Assembly (NCBI GenBank): GCA_013398015.1
Contig: VZRR01010834.1
Span: forward strand, 1,552,706-1,616,705
Length of the DNA stretch: 64,000 bases
DNA from: Oreocharis arfaki
Lineage: Eukaryota; Chordata; Aves; Passeriformes; Paramythiidae
Direction: 5' to 3'
Shown: positions 49,740 through 63,500 of the stretch, piece by piece
How the letters are laid out: each line of letters begins with the position of its first letter
Position numbering within the stretch: position 1 is the first letter of the stretch
The notes under the pieces: model-generated
What the model saw: only the letters and a program-made list of their open reading frames with translations
What the model was told of the DNA's origin: nothing
Database searches by the model: none
Translations under genes and position numbers: made by a program

Positions 49740-50524
49740 TTCTCATAGTGAAGCATAGGGCATATAATCTGTTGAGCTGTAGCTTGCACTGCACTTGGAT
49801 TTGCTTCTTAGAACATTTTCTGAAATTTGCTTTATAGATGTAAATTTTACCTAAATCCTTGGGCCTATTGTCTCCTATTGGCCAACCCTAGACCTTCACA
49901 GACACCTTGTTAATAGAGAGCACTACTGCTCAAAAATTTAATTGGAATTTAAGCTGTTTGAAGGTGGTCCTGGATTTACTACAATCCCTTAAACTGAACT
50001 TTCAAAAGTACATGTAATATCTAACACGATACTTGACATACTTTTTTTTCTTGTCTGTCCATATGGTTCTTTATTTTTTTTTCATGAAATGAGTAGGAAT
50101 ATTTACAGGATTTTTTCAGAGTCTGTTTATTAAACCATCATACTGGGGAATTGTATATCAAGAGAACACTTCCCTCTTAAGTCATTCCAAGAGGCATGAC
50201 AGTGATTCTATCATTAAAAGGAATACAACATATCCCAAATATATATTCAACTAATATTACAGAATGCTTGGTTTTTGCAAGCCTGGACAGACAGTAACTC
50301 TAAAATATCAGAACTTAATTTTATTTCTACCAAAGAGTGGCGATTTGCTTTATGATCTACCACCTTTGCATGCTGACTAAGGTATGATAAATAGTAAACT
50401 GAAGCCCCAATTTCAGCACTTCTCTTCCACATCACCCAGTAGTAACGTAACATGAAGTCTCATATAGTCTCTCATGAAGTGTCTCTTATAGCAGCCTTCC
50501 AATACCAAAAGGAGACCTACAAGA

Positions 50525-50802
50525 GAGCTGGAGAGGGATTTTTTACAAGAGAATGTTGTGATAAGACAAGGGGTGATGATTTTAAGCTTAAGGAGGGTAG
50601 ATTTAGATTAGAGCATGGTGAGGCACCATAACAGGTTGCCTGGAGAAGTTGTGAATGCCCCATTCCTGGAGTTGTTCAAGGCCAGGCTAGATGGGGCTTT
50701 GAGCAACCTGATTGAGTGGAAGGTGTCCCTGCCCATGGCAGGGGGATTGGAACAAGAACAACTTTAAGGTCCCAACCCAAACTATTCTATGATTCCGTGA
50801 CT
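50525..50802 (+). mobile_element. CR1 LINE 3' fragment
   Basis: Forward CR1 3' end. It contains GACAAGGGGTGATGATTTTA, AGGAGGGTAGATTTAGATTA, TTGTTCAAGGCCAGGCTAGA and TTTAAGGTCCCAACCCAAAC, ending TATTCTATGATTCCGTGA. It is truncated and non-coding. Confidence 0.94.
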
Positions 50803-53800
50803 TTATTAACACAGGCTGCCATGACTCATGTTTTAGTTGCTGTACTTTCTTTAGCCAATGTATATCAAAGGCTCACACAACACAACAAAAAAACTCTGTT
50901 TTGCTAAAGCAGAGAAAACTTTATTGTTCCTGTGCAATGTTGGTAAGATCTGGGAAAAGAGATTCTTTTTGTGGTTGAGTTTCTACACTGGAAACATTTC
51001 CACACTGAAGTTTAGGGTGAGGCAGCAGCATTTGCCACAACCTCACTGAAACTTTAGTCAAGGAAATATACTCAAAGTACTCTTTTTTCCTTTAAAATAT
51101 TTATTTCAGTGCAAATCTTCTGTTCTTATTTGTAGAAATTAATATGAACCCAGTCAATCACTTCAGATATCCAAAGCAACATAATCCTTAACATTTCCTT
51201 CATCCCATGCCCAGTAATCACCACACAAAGACCAACCCTTCATTCCTGCTTTCCCCCCCTTCCTTCACCTCCTCAAAAGGAGTAAAGGGGGGAGATGTTT
51301 TCCAGCACACCCCAAGGGAGAAAGTTATCCCAGATTGAGGCCAGGAGCAATTTCTAAGGTTGAGGGCATGTAAAAATCCATTCTCCTCCAGTTCCAGGTT
51401 TTGCAGATGTATATCTGCAATTTCAAGTCTTCCACAATGGGCACTGAGATACAGTGTTCTGAGTGTTGAGTAAAGCAAAACCCACCTATTTCTTCATGCC
51501 AAATGTTCTTTTAGGAGGCATGCTTGTTTAGATTGGCCAGGTCATCTGAATAACTGAGTTTCTCTGATATTTCTATTCCTCACCAGGCTAAGAAACATGC
51601 AGACTCTAAAGGAAGAGATATCATAACCTTACTTTTACTTTAATGCATTATTTGTTTGCACCCTAATTCTCTTTGTTGTTTTTATATCTTCAGGTAATGC
51701 AAAAAGTACTTTTCAAATAGGATTCATGCAAGCAAAATCCCTCTGGTTCATCCAGATTTTTCTTTGTCCTCTTAACTTGAACCGCTCCATCTCTGCTACA
51801 TACCCTCAGAACATTAATGACAAACTGCTATTATAGATAGAAAAAATTACCTGCTGATAGCAAGCTGGAGCAAGCTTAGATTACTGGATTTTTCATGCTG
51901 GAACTTCGCCCTGCTGTATTTCATCTACCCTCTCATCAAGATACCTCAGCAGAAACCAGCATCAACACTGTCAGCGCCACCAAAAATCTCCAAAGGATAT
52001 CTGATCAATGTTTATTCTCACAAAATGTTTGAGATGGAGACCTGTGAATGACTCTAACCAGAACTGTGTGAAAATCAAGAATATCATCAGCTAACTTTCC
52101 TTTCACCTCATGCTGTTTTGTTCTCCTAAGTCTCAAAGCTGGAATCTACTTAGATAGATACAGTTCTTCAGGATTTACAGAAAATGCCTAAACATTGTAT
52201 GGCATCACAATTTATATCAGTTCTCTTTAAATGCTTCAAAAAGAGTAGAAGCTTTGCTTTATCTCAGCGCTAAAGATGGGCTTTAGCTCTTGCAAGTCCT
52301 GTTTGAGTGTCTATGTCATAACTTAGGACCCAGAGAATACTTTTTCTTCTTTTATCCACTGATTTCCAGTTGACATTCACTGCAATCTAGCTTCTAGGAA
52401 TCTCATCTGTAAGAGTGAAATCACTACAACAAAATTGTAACGTGTTTTTCTACCTACATAGCCCAGATGACAAACCTCAAATAAGTGAAGCAAAGCACAC
52501 ATGTTCAATGTTGATATTGTTTATCTTCTGTGACTCTCTTTCACAGTAAATATAGGATTCAAACATTCAGTTTAAATCCAGGCAGACAGAGACATACTTA
52601 TTACTACAAAGAAAAAATAATACCTACACCTTGATATGCTCATTATTTTTACAAAGACGTTCTAAATTAAAAGATATTTAATCTAGATTTTCTCCATTTA
52701 ACATATAATGGTTTGTCATAAACATTTATAATAAATCTTACACAGCTAAAGATAACTTGCAAACAAAAACATGTCAGCCTGTCTCTCAGAAACATAAAAA
52801 TAAATCACCACCGTATGTTGGTCTGAGTTAACACACAAGCACTTCCATCATTCCTCACTGCCGTGTGCCTCATCCTCAGCAGAGTCTTTTCCCTACCTCT
52901 GCTGCCTTCCAGTGGCTCTACTGTCTTTCAGCTGTCACCTAATCTTCTAGCATTTGTTCTTTCTTCTAGGATCTTTGGTACTCCTTTGCTTTTATTAATA
53001 AGTCTTGCTTTACTCCGATTTGCCTGATTTACTTTATAGTGAACATTGAGACCATAGGTTAAAAGCTTCTTCTCAGCTTCCCCTCTCATTTCTTCTTGAT
53101 TTGAGCTGTTTCTTTACAGAGCAAAAGGAAAGTAGCTCAGTTTCTGGAATATTTCCAAATGGACTAACATTCTAAAAGTCCAGATATCTCAAATTCTTGA
53201 TCTGCTAGTCCTCACTGTTATTTCTCTGCCATTTTCTGGCTACAAAAAGCCTCTTCTTTGCCCATCCCTTCAAGTGTGACATAATTTCTTATATGATTCA
53301 ATGGAAACATCACAGTGTCATTTATAAAATGGGTGGCATGGCTAGGAACTTCTTTCAGTGTTTTCTTCGCCACTTCTGTTTCCTGCATTCACTTGGAAAT
53401 ATCCACCATCCTAACAAGAAAACCCATCTCTAGGTTTGTCTCTTCCTGAGATCTGAGTGAATGGTTGTGAATGGTGCGTGATACCCGATACCTGCATGAA
53501 TGGTTCTTTCAGATTACAGGTAAGATAAACTTCTTGGAGAACAAGAGCAAAATTATTCTCTAGCAGAAATATATGAACATCATAACTCTCCTGATGAAAC
53601 TCAGAAAGGATTCATTATGCAGACAATACAAGCTATTATAGCAGAAAAACAAAATTAGCTCTTACATCATTCAACTGAGCTCGTGCCAAAACAAGAAGTA
53701 AATCACTGAAGTTGTGTATAATGCATGAGGTATACAACATTGTTGAAAATAGATTTTTTTTTAATGATGTAAGGGAATTGGCACAGAAGTTATATGTAAT

Positions 53801-56800
53801 TCTAAATTCTTAGCCTAATAACATTGCTAATTTTAATTCCTATTAGAAAAACCTTGTTTTCCTCTAAGGCATTATGTAAAGAATCATTCTAGCTCAAATA
53901 TGCATGGGAAATGTTTAAGGGCCATTACAGAACAAACAATGAATATGAAAGCAACAGCACTAAACTAGCAAATATCTCGAGCTGTGATGCCAGGACTTGG
54001 CTGTTTAGCTATCAAGCAGACATTAACAGATGACAGATAAGTTATTATTCAACAAAGTTGGATGCAAAAAGCTTAAATGCATCCAAACAAAAATGTAAAA
54101 TACAATCTAATATTTGATGAATGGGAAAAACTACACATAACATAGAAACATAATTTCTGTGTAATATCCTTAATTATGAAATACTAACATTCCAGCATGC
54201 AAGGTTTTAGCAGCAGTTTGGAATCCAATTTATGAAACGGAGTCCCACATTTACATATAATTGTATCTGTGCAAAAGATGTCAGCTTGTGCTGAGAACAG
54301 GCGTTGGCATGCAGTGGCTCTGAGCTGGGGAACAGCACAAAGGCCACCATACCCCATGTTTTGCCTAGATACTTTTCTGCTCAGAATCAGAACTGTCCTG
54401 TCTAACAATAGCAAGGGCCAGAAGCTCTTATCACCTTACAAGAGGTGACCTCTGCAGGAAGGCAGAAAGGTCTGCAGAGGCACACCCTTTTCCTCTCCTG
54501 ACCTCAGGAAAGCCCTGCTCACGGCTGACATGACACTGGCAAAGGACAATACGTGGGATTCCAAAGGTAGTGCCTGGCAGACATATCAGCACATGGGTAA
54601 AATGGAGTGCTTTGCAATAGATGGGGGGGTTTAACACATCTAACTGAAACATACGCAATTGCAGAGAAAAAAGAAATGTTAAAAGTAAGTAGCATGAGAG
54701 TTGAGTGTGACTCAATGATGAAACATATTACATTACTCTACCAAAACTAGAGAGACTAGTACTAGAACTAAACTAGACTAGAACTAGAACTAGACTAGTA
54801 CTAGAACCAGACTAGAACTAAAAGCAATGGAGGGATGAAACTAGAAAGATATTTAGAAGTGTTGTTGAAGATATAAGCAGATGCTGTGTGCATTGAAAAC
54901 AAAGAAGCAAACAAAAAGCAAAATTATTTTTAGGCAAAGTTTATAAGCAAGTGCATCTATTCCATAAGGATAGGACTAGGAATAAATCAGTGCACATAAT
55001 CAAATCCAGCAACAAAATTTTGGTCATTGTGACAGCACAGACCAAAATGTAAATGCCTTTTCTATAAGTATTTCCTGCATGTATAATATTAAGTGAGGGA
55101 ATAAGCAAGAGAAAAAGAATGCAAAACATAGTCCAACTCCATAGTCAAGGCAGTCTCTAACAAAGGACCTCATTTGTACTATTCTGCATGATAAACTCAG
55201 AGAATTATCCAAAGTAGACAGATTTTAGGGTAATTTGTAAATCAATTACTTTCTTGTTAACGTTGTTATGAAGAACACTTCGGACATTACACAAACATTT
55301 GTTGAAAACAACTAATTTGGGTTAAAAAACAGAGAAGTGTCTGTAGGCAAACAAAAATGCAGGCCATATGTACAACAACTGAACAAAATGAATAACTATA
55401 TTGAGTTAATCTACAATCAATTAATAATAATTTAATTTGAAGTAAAACTATAGTTTAAAATACCCCAGGAGACATGTAGGTGCTAGAATTTTTTCTATAT
55501 GCTCTGTGTCCTAACTGGCAGGAACAATTTGGTCATAAGAATTAAATTTTAGTAATGATATTTAGCAACAGACATTTAATTACAAAACAAGGAGGTAATG
55601 TAGAAGACATAATGACAAGGAAGAACAGAAATCCTGGCACCACAGTCTGAAAAAGAACAAGTAGAAAACATTAAGTATTAGGAATAGTAGCCACAACACT
55701 TAAATTTCAAAATATTTGAGGGAGTGAGAACAAAACTGAGTAATGGCACAAGCATTTTTTCTGATCAAGCAGCACAAATCTTTTTGCAGACAGAAGGATG
55801 GAAAAGTGTTTAGACTGAGTTGGGTTAAATACAATATTCTTAGGCTATAAAAACATCTGATTTATGTTTTTTATCATAACATGGGTTTTGTGTGTAAATG
55901 CAGACTGATTTGTAATGGCTGGAAAAGAAGTCTGTAGAGTAACTCATTAATTGCTTACCAAGTATTAACTTGGAATTTTAGTTAACGATTTCAAAATCTT
56001 TTCAAGGAAAGGTTACTTTTGTTGTTTGACTTGGACATGCATATTTTCTGTCTTCCTTTGTTGCTCAGTGCTTTGCATATTTCATAGGAATATAAGATTG
56101 GAAGTCCTCCCTCCCATTTAGTCACTAAATACATTCCCTGCTGGCAAAGACAACCATGTGAATTGTTAGCTAACATTCAGTTATTATTAGATAAATTAAA
56201 CAGCTTCCTTTTTCCTTTTTAATAATATTGTCCAGGGAAGCTCTGTAAGTCTCATTATGTCAGGTTCACTGCCAATGCTCATGAACAAAGGGGAAAGTCA
56301 TACAATAAAACCAAAACCACATGTGAATTTCTGGCATGACCTGAAGCCAATGGGTGCCGTGCCATTTGTTTGGGATTTCACCCTGCAATTATAGAAAGGG
56401 AGTGTTCTCACTCTTTAGGGCTTTTCTCATTCAGCCATCAGAAGCTCGAGAGCAAGGACAGGAATGTAAGGCTAGATTCACAAAAAAGATTAGGGCCCAG
56501 GATCCACACACTGAATCCAGGAATCACCTGCCTGGAGCTTTTCAGCAAATCCTTGCTCCAGAAAAGTCTAAAGTTTACAGCTACCTAAGAAAATAAAATT
56601 TCTGTCTGGAGCACACCCAGAATACTTATGTCCTCAAAGGGAATTCTCAGAGGATAGAAGTACTATTTCTTTCTCCTCCGTGAAGCCATATATGATTGGT
56701 GTTCTTAGACAAAAAAGACGCTGAAATTTTTCTTCTAAAAAATTTTTTAAAAAAAATACTGGATCTTTTGTCCTTAGCTTTTATTGTCCTCATATGTCTA

Positions 56801-58225
56801 TGACACTCAAGGTTAACCCTCAGAAGGACTTGAACTACTTCACCCACTTCCCAAGGGAGTATATTCTCACCGTCTCCCAAATAAGCTAGAGTGAAATTAT
56901 CTCAATTAGTCCAATTAAACTGTTTCACACTACACACAGCAATTCTAGAGGAGTTCAGACTGCAGAGATTTAAAATGTCTAAGTCCATTCAACTACTTCA
57001 CAAAGCATAAAAAAGGTTCATCAGAACAATTTATAAAACCCACGCTCAACTCTCCCTGCACTGCCACCTCCAAAGACAGAAAAATGAGTCTGAATATGAC
57101 CGTGAGTGTTTCACAAGACTGAATACATTGTACTGGATCTGTTGATCTCCAGCTTCAGGGATTTCTGAGAAAGGGCATCTAATTTTGTCCCGAGGGAGAT
57201 AGAGAGCCTTAGCTTTTTTAGGGAGTAAGGCTCATGTTCACTTGAGATTCCTAAGAGTGATTATGTGCTCCCACAGACCCTGCTCTTGCACACCTCTCTC
57301 CATACATATATTATGACTGCTTAATGATTGATTTCTCCACACTGAAAAGCTGATCCCTGAAAATTCTTTAACTGATGAAGAATACAGGCACAGAGAATAA
57401 GTGGAATCAGGGTTCCTCCCTGTCACTCAGCAGCTCTAGATTATTAATCTTACTGATTAAATGGGAGACAATAATGCCAGTGTGAAACTGGACTGTGAAA
57501 ATATTTTCCTGGGGAAGTAATACTTCTGGAATTTGCATAAATGTTCTTGCATTCATGAAAACATGGAGCTGATGAAGCACTTCTGGACTGAAAATCAGTA
57601 TTTCACTTACAAATGAAAAGTCTTGCAAACTCTCCCAACGAATTGCAAAATAAGCAAAAAATGTCAGCTTGAAAACATTTGAATTGACAGGTTACGGTAA
57701 AAGTTGCTTACATCTGCTGTCTTCTGAACACAAAACAAAGTTTTCACTTTCCAAAAGATAGTGATTTTTCTTACACATTTAATTATGTTGTGCACTGGTG
57801 TTGCTGAAAGGACGGAGTTCCCAATCTTCACCCTCATGAGTTTTTAATTTTTCTAAGGATGTCACACTTTAAAAAAAAAAAAAACTCCATCATCACACCT
57901 GAATTTCACGTGCCATGGTTTTATCTCTGACTGTGGACATCTTGGCTCTTGATCTCTTGTTTCTACCTTAATTAAGTGGAAAACAATTACTCAGAGTAGC
58001 CAGTGATCTGGAATGTTTCCATAAAGAGGTCTGGAAACAGGAGGGTTTTTTCTCTGCCTGGCTCTCACTTCTCTTGCTTTGAAGTACAACCAAGATAAAT
58101 TATTTTCTGTTCTCTGTCCATCACATGGTATTTGAGAGCATGTCAGTCTCCTGTAGCCTTACCTTACTGGCACACACAGGCTGTTCCAGTGGTTACAAGA
58201 GCTGGCAGACCAAAATTTATGGTGA
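50803..58225. other. Intergenic DNA, no gene recognised
   Basis: AT-rich sequence with only short open frames (longest about 94 codons, 54431-54715 minus, no domain). The ACTAGA minisatellite at 54746-54820 is the only distinctive structure seen. Confidence 0.65.
54746..54820 (+). repeat. ACTAGA minisatellite
   Basis: About 75 bp of imperfect ACTAGA, ACTAGT and AACTAGA units, with several CTAG palindromes. Confidence 0.9.
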
Positions 58226-58540
58226 AGAATAGTCAAGAGAGGGAGTTTTTACAGGGGCATGTAGCGAAAGGACGGGGAGGAGTGGCTTTAAACAGAAAGA
58301 GGGTAGGTTTAGATTAGACATGGGGAAGAAATTCCTTACTGTGAGGGTGGTGTGGCACTGGAACAGGCTGCCCAGAGAAGTTGTGCATGGCCCATCCCTG
58401 GAAGTGTTCAAGGCCAGGTTGGATGGAGCTCTGAGCAGCCTGGTCTAGTGGAAAGTGTCCCTGTCTATGGCCAGGGGTTGGAAGTAGATGATCTTTAAGG
58501 TCCCTTCCAACCCAAACCATTTTAGGATTCTATGATATGG
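58226..58540 (+). mobile_element. CR1 LINE 3' fragment
   Basis: A well-preserved forward CR1 3' end. Phrases include GGGGAAGAAATTCCTTACTG, GGCACTGGAACAGGCTGCCC, TGTTCAAGGCCAGGTTGGAT and TAAGGTCCCTTCCAACCCAA, ending GGATTCTATGAT. It looks less diverged than the copies in intron 3, so it is probably a younger insertion. Confidence 0.95.
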
Positions 58541-59344
58541 AACAGGACTAAAACATTGTCACGAACAAGACATGACAAACATGGACCAAAAATCTCCAAA
58601 CACAGCAAATACATTATCAAGCCCTCCCTACCTGTGTTGAAATTAGATGATATTTTTTCTCTCCTGATCAAATAATCCTTTTCAATGCTGTATCTTAAAA
58701 AAAAAATCCAAACAATTTTCAGCTACTATTTCACTAAATTATGACTTCAGACAGCCTACTCTCTCAAAAAGCAGATAAGGGGGTGGAGATGATTTGTAAG
58801 ATATAAATACAATAGCACTCCTTATGGCTACCATGTTAATCTGGTATTCTGACATGTGCCTCATTTAAACACTTCTGAACACTTCAAAGCACTTATGAAA
58901 ACAAACAGGATATGGTTTTTTTCAGAAAGCAAAAAGGAAAGCCTGAAAGACTGTATTTCATTATCACCAAACCAGAAGGTGCAAAACTGGTACAATGCAG
59001 AAGTCAGAGGAGTTGCTGTGATCTAGGTTTCTGAGAAGTAATCTGCACTTACCAGATACAGTGATGGGTTGAACTAGATCTTTTTCCTGTAGTGATGACA
59101 CACATCCCCCTCCTCAAAAGAACAAAAAGACTTTTATATTCAAAGAAATATAAAACTGAACTCTATGGGTTTATTACCAGGAAACTCAAAATGATTCAAC
59201 TAGGCAAAACCAGGAAATTTTTTAAAGTTTATAAAAAATTCCATTTACCTTTTGTACATTGAAGTGGGCTTTCTTGTGTCCTGCCTTTGTGAGAGCCAGC
59301 TCAGTGGCCTTCAGAACTGAAGAGAACTGCAAAGTCTCCTGTGA

Positions 59345-59690
59345 ATTCCATGAAATCATAAAATCATCTGGTTTGGAAAAGACTTTTAGGATAACTTAAT
59401 CCCGCTGTTAACCCAATACTTCTAAATCTACCACTAGACCATGTCCCTAAATGCCACACCTACACATCTTGTAAATACCTCCAGGGATGGTGACTCAGCA
59501 ACTTCCCTGGGCAGCCTGTTTCAGTGCTTGACAACAATTTCAGAGAATAATTTTTTCCTGGTAGCCAATCTAAATCTCCCCTGGCCCAATTTGAGGCCAT
59601 TTCCTCTTGTCTTATCACTTGTTACTTGGGAGAAAAGACAAACAGACACCTCGCAACAGTTGTATGTAGGTCACCCTTTTACCTTTTCCC
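59345..59690 (-). mobile_element. CR1 LINE 3' fragment (reverse orientation)
   Basis: Starts TGAAATCATAAAATCATCTG. It continues ACCATGTCCCTAAATGCCAC, GGGATGGTGACTCAGCAACT and GGGCAGCCTGTTTCAGTGCT, then CCATTTCCTCTTGTCTTATC. This is the reverse complement of a CR1 3' end of a different subfamily from the 58226 copy. Confidence 0.93.
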
Positions 59691-59936
59691 AAGGTAAAAA
59701 TGTACCAGACAGATTCTGTCTCTAAAAATCTGTTATTATTTTCCAACTCATACAAGGAAAAGAGAGAAAATAATTACTGGAAATAAGACAAATCACTAAA
59801 CGTTGTTACACATTAAGCGTAGTATTAAATGGCTGGAGATATCCATTCATATACATGACAAAGGACAGATGCCACCCTCCCCAATTTTTGCAGTATCTTT
59901 TATATTGTGAGGATTGCAGATCAAGTGAGGAAAAGG

Positions 59937-60588
59937 TGTCACAACACTGTCCAGAACATGTTTGTCTATGTCATCAAGGTCTATGTTTGCATCAGTCCTG
60001 TTGATCTAGAGAATTTTAATTGTTTCTTCTAACGAAAGTGAAGCCTTTGGTCAGCAGCCTTCGCTCTCTCTGCACCACCACCGTGGATCCACCAGCCGGA
60101 AATGTCTGACTACCAGCACAATCAGAGCAGACCAACATTTTGTCCACCTTTCTTTATGTCTATTACCCTTACCACTGTTTGCCCTGCATCTTCCAGTGAG
60201 TGCTGTTGTGGAGATTAACAGCAGGTCAGCAAGCCTGTTTGAGTCTGAGTCTGACATTGATCTCAGCACAATCCGTGTCTACCCGTGAGAAACTTAATCA
60301 AGAGAAGGAAGAAATTCAAAACAATAAAGGGAGCAAACGGCAAACACAGCTACAGCTGGTGTTTTGTTTAGATTCTTGAGATGTCTATGTTGTAGATAAC
60401 TAATAATAGTATAGTGTAGTTAAAATAGCCAATAGATCTATTGTAGTAGTTAAGCAACCAATGGACAATTAGCACAAATGATAAACATACAAAAGTGTAT
60501 ATGTACGACACTAGTTTTCAGAATAAACGCTTTTTGCCTGCACTTTATGTTAGAATTAGTGTGTGTCGTGTCCACCTCAACTGTGACA
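59937..60588 (+). mobile_element. Candidate endogenous-retrovirus solo LTR
   Basis: Seen: the segment opens with TGTCACA and closes with its exact inverse complement TGTGACA, giving TG...CA termini over 652 bp. Near the right end are a CAAT-like box (AGCCAATAG, then ACCAATGG), a TATA-like stretch (GTGTATATGTAC), and a poly(A) signal AATAAA at 60522-60527. A T/G-rich segment ending GTGTGTCGTGTCC follows. This order fits U3-R-U5 of an avian ERV LTR read on the plus strand. There is no obvious target-site duplication (AAAGG left, TGCTG right) and no adjacent gag/pol. The left boundary rests mainly on the inverted repeat. The U5-like end is the stronger part of the call. Confidence 0.5.
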
Positions 60589-63500
60589 TGCTGTCACTCA
60601 ACCCATGAACATACTGGGGGTTTCTTCAGTTCAAAGTGTCCTTCTCACTGGCCACCAGTATAATACCAGTGCTATGCAGTGTGTCCTACTGAACAATACA
60701 ATGGCATGTTTTTACACGAGCAGGTATTGGACAAATGTCCTGGCAGATAAAGTCAGATTCAGTGCAACTCTCTGCCAAAATTTCTGGGAGATACTCTAAA
60801 GCCAATTATCAACTGAGCTTGGATTTAAACTTGGGTGAAATAATTGCCATCTTCTGAATGGAGGTGGGCACGATGGCTCATCAAGGAAAATGAGGGCCAG
60901 AAATGGAATCGCGGAATGAGTAAGAGAAAGAGTGTGAGAATACCTTTATGTTCTCCAACACTAATGAGAGCCTTCATCACACCCACAACACAAATTCATA
61001 CTCTACAATAAGACCTAAGTAGTCTTCACTACTGCTGTCACACATCTCTCTCAGATCAATACTTGCAGCCCTTGTACAGGCTGGCAAAATCACAGGACAC
61101 CCCTGGGAAAGAAGGGCAGAGACTAGCAGGCTGTCCCATCCCATCCCACCACCCCAGCCAGGAGCAGACAGGGGCTAATTCTTGGCAGGAATTCCCTTTC
61201 ATGAGAGGAAAGAAATTATTGTGCTCCCCCAAATGACCTATTCCCTCTTTCCACCTCAAAGAGCCCTACAAAAGGCCACAACAAATGCAGCTCTTCAACT
61301 ATTGAGTTTCCAAATGATAACTCCAGCCCTACATTCAATCTCAATTATGTTTAATTAGATATGGCCTCTAATTCCAGTAATATCTTTAAGAAATCGTCCT
61401 TCCTAAACTCAAGTAGACACGGGTAAACATAAGAGGAAAATATACTGTAGATTTGAAGCTTTAGACTTCTAAGCTCTAAATTTACTTCCAACTCTGAATC
61501 TAAACCTAGTAATTAGCTGGAATCCTTTCTACTGCTCTCCCCTATATTATGTAATAATTTTTGAAAGCTATTATTTTATACTAATTATTACTATAAATAA
61601 ACATTAATTCTGTCTGTCTTCGTAAATCATACAAAGTACAAATCCTAATGCAAAATTTAATTATGGGAATGAATTGAAGGAAGACCAGAAGTAAATGAGA
61701 ACATATAGCACTGGCCTTAGCAACTGTTTTCTCTATTTGTTTTTATCTAGACCCCCTAGAATGAAAAAAAATAATGTGTCAGTACTAAATCCAAAATTTC
61801 AAACCTAACTCCAATCCTTACATTAACATCAACACTGACAGTGATCACATCAGCGAAAGTGAAAGATTAGCATATTCCCATAGAGAAACACATCATCTTT
61901 CTATTTCCCTAGTCCCTGGAATATCCACCCATAAATTGAGAACAACAAAGTTTGGATTCCCTATTCCAAACACTACCCGAGCCACAGCATCGGTGCAAAT
62001 CTTGCCTCTAAAAGATGACATGGAACACTCATCATTTCCAAAACCTGCCAATTTCCAACTCTTCAGTAAGAAAAGGATGCAGCAAAGGTCTGGGCTCTTA
62101 AGAAGGAAGGTGGCACTAAGAGGGAACACCTCTTATCCTGAAATCTAATCTCAGCCCTAAATTTAAAGCAAATGAGAGCCTTAACCTGATACCACCACTA
62201 GCCCTAATCTTAGTTATAACCTGGTATGCATTCAGACTACAATTTACACAGTATCTGCCTTTACCAGCACCTTCTATCTTGTCTCCTGAACTTTGCAAGC
62301 CACAGAGAATTAACCACAGTCTTGAAAATCCAATCCAAACTCTATTTCTGATGTTAATTATTTGCAAGACTTGGAGCATAATGAAAGAGTACATCCAATT
62401 TCCTACCCTGTTATCATCTGGCCTCTTCCTAACTCTAGACCACCAACACAAAGACACAGATATCCAGAAGACTTGAATTCCCAAATCCCAGTCAAAACAC
62501 TTGTATTAATTAAACATATATAAATAATAAAGAAGGATATAGAGCATTTACCCCTTTCTGCAATCTTCTTGCTTCTTCACTCCCCTGAGAAAACCAAAAA
62601 TCCCTGCAAGTCTCTCTTACACTCCCAAAGCCCAACTCAAAATCTACCTCGAACCCTGGTGTTGGTTTGTATGTCCAAAAAAGCAATGACTTTCAAAATT
62701 GTTCCCTTCTGAACATCTGGTCCTGGAAACTTTATACTCTGACTCTTACACAAACCGTGTATCGCTTTTTAAATTATTTTCAGCAGACAAATGTGCAGAT
62801 TTCAAATTCCCAGCAGATTTGTCTCCACAGATCAGTCCCATCAGATTAAGAAAAACTGTCCCCATTAGCCTTTATTCTCCTCCCACTCATATAGTACCTA
62901 CTGCAATGCACAGAATTCTGAATCTGCAAAAATTTCAAAGTCAACCCTAGTCCTAATTCTGGCTGAGGCCATTTGTGGTGGCCATTTTTGTGAGCCAACA
63001 CAAAAAACCACATTAAAATATTCCCTTTTGTCAGCATCTGTCCTCTTCCTAGTTCTCAGGATCTTAATCTTGGTCATGTTGACAGAACCAGGAAAACTAA
63101 TAAAATATAATGTTTCCTTAGTTTAATTTTAGCTGGGATCCTGTTAAATAGGACTTTTAAAAATTAAATATCTGGTTTTGGCCAATTTTTTTCGTTCTTT
63201 CTATCTCTAGACAGTCTGCATTGTCAGCAAGTCATAAGAATGAGCTGGAGGGTGAAGAAAAAAGTTCTAAATGAGTACATTTCACAGAGAAGTTGATAAC
63301 TACGGACAGCAACTTCTTCAGCTAATGTATCTAGAAATATATGTTCATCCCTTTTTCAATTTTAAATATAAATTTATATAGTGTTCTACAACCCCACAGA
63401 ATTTCTATGCCACAAATTAAGAAGTGCTTTTCACCAGAAATGATAGATGGGAAGTATGATACAAGAAGTATTCTGTTATGAGGAGTTTAACTTTTGCAGC

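Larger units (their letters stand above)
48734..50524. other. Intergenic DNA with simple repeats and an assembly defect
   Basis: No gene seen. The stretch holds a TA microsatellite and the duplicated 54-mer around a single N, described separately. The open frame at 49475-49837 runs through both and is an artefact. Confidence 0.7.

Noticed and set aside
49475..49837. 120-codon open frame
   Set aside because: It spans a TA microsatellite, an N and the artefactual 54-bp duplication.
60051..60269. 72-codon minus-strand open frame within the candidate LTR
   Set aside because: It runs against the LTR orientation and resembles no retroviral protein.
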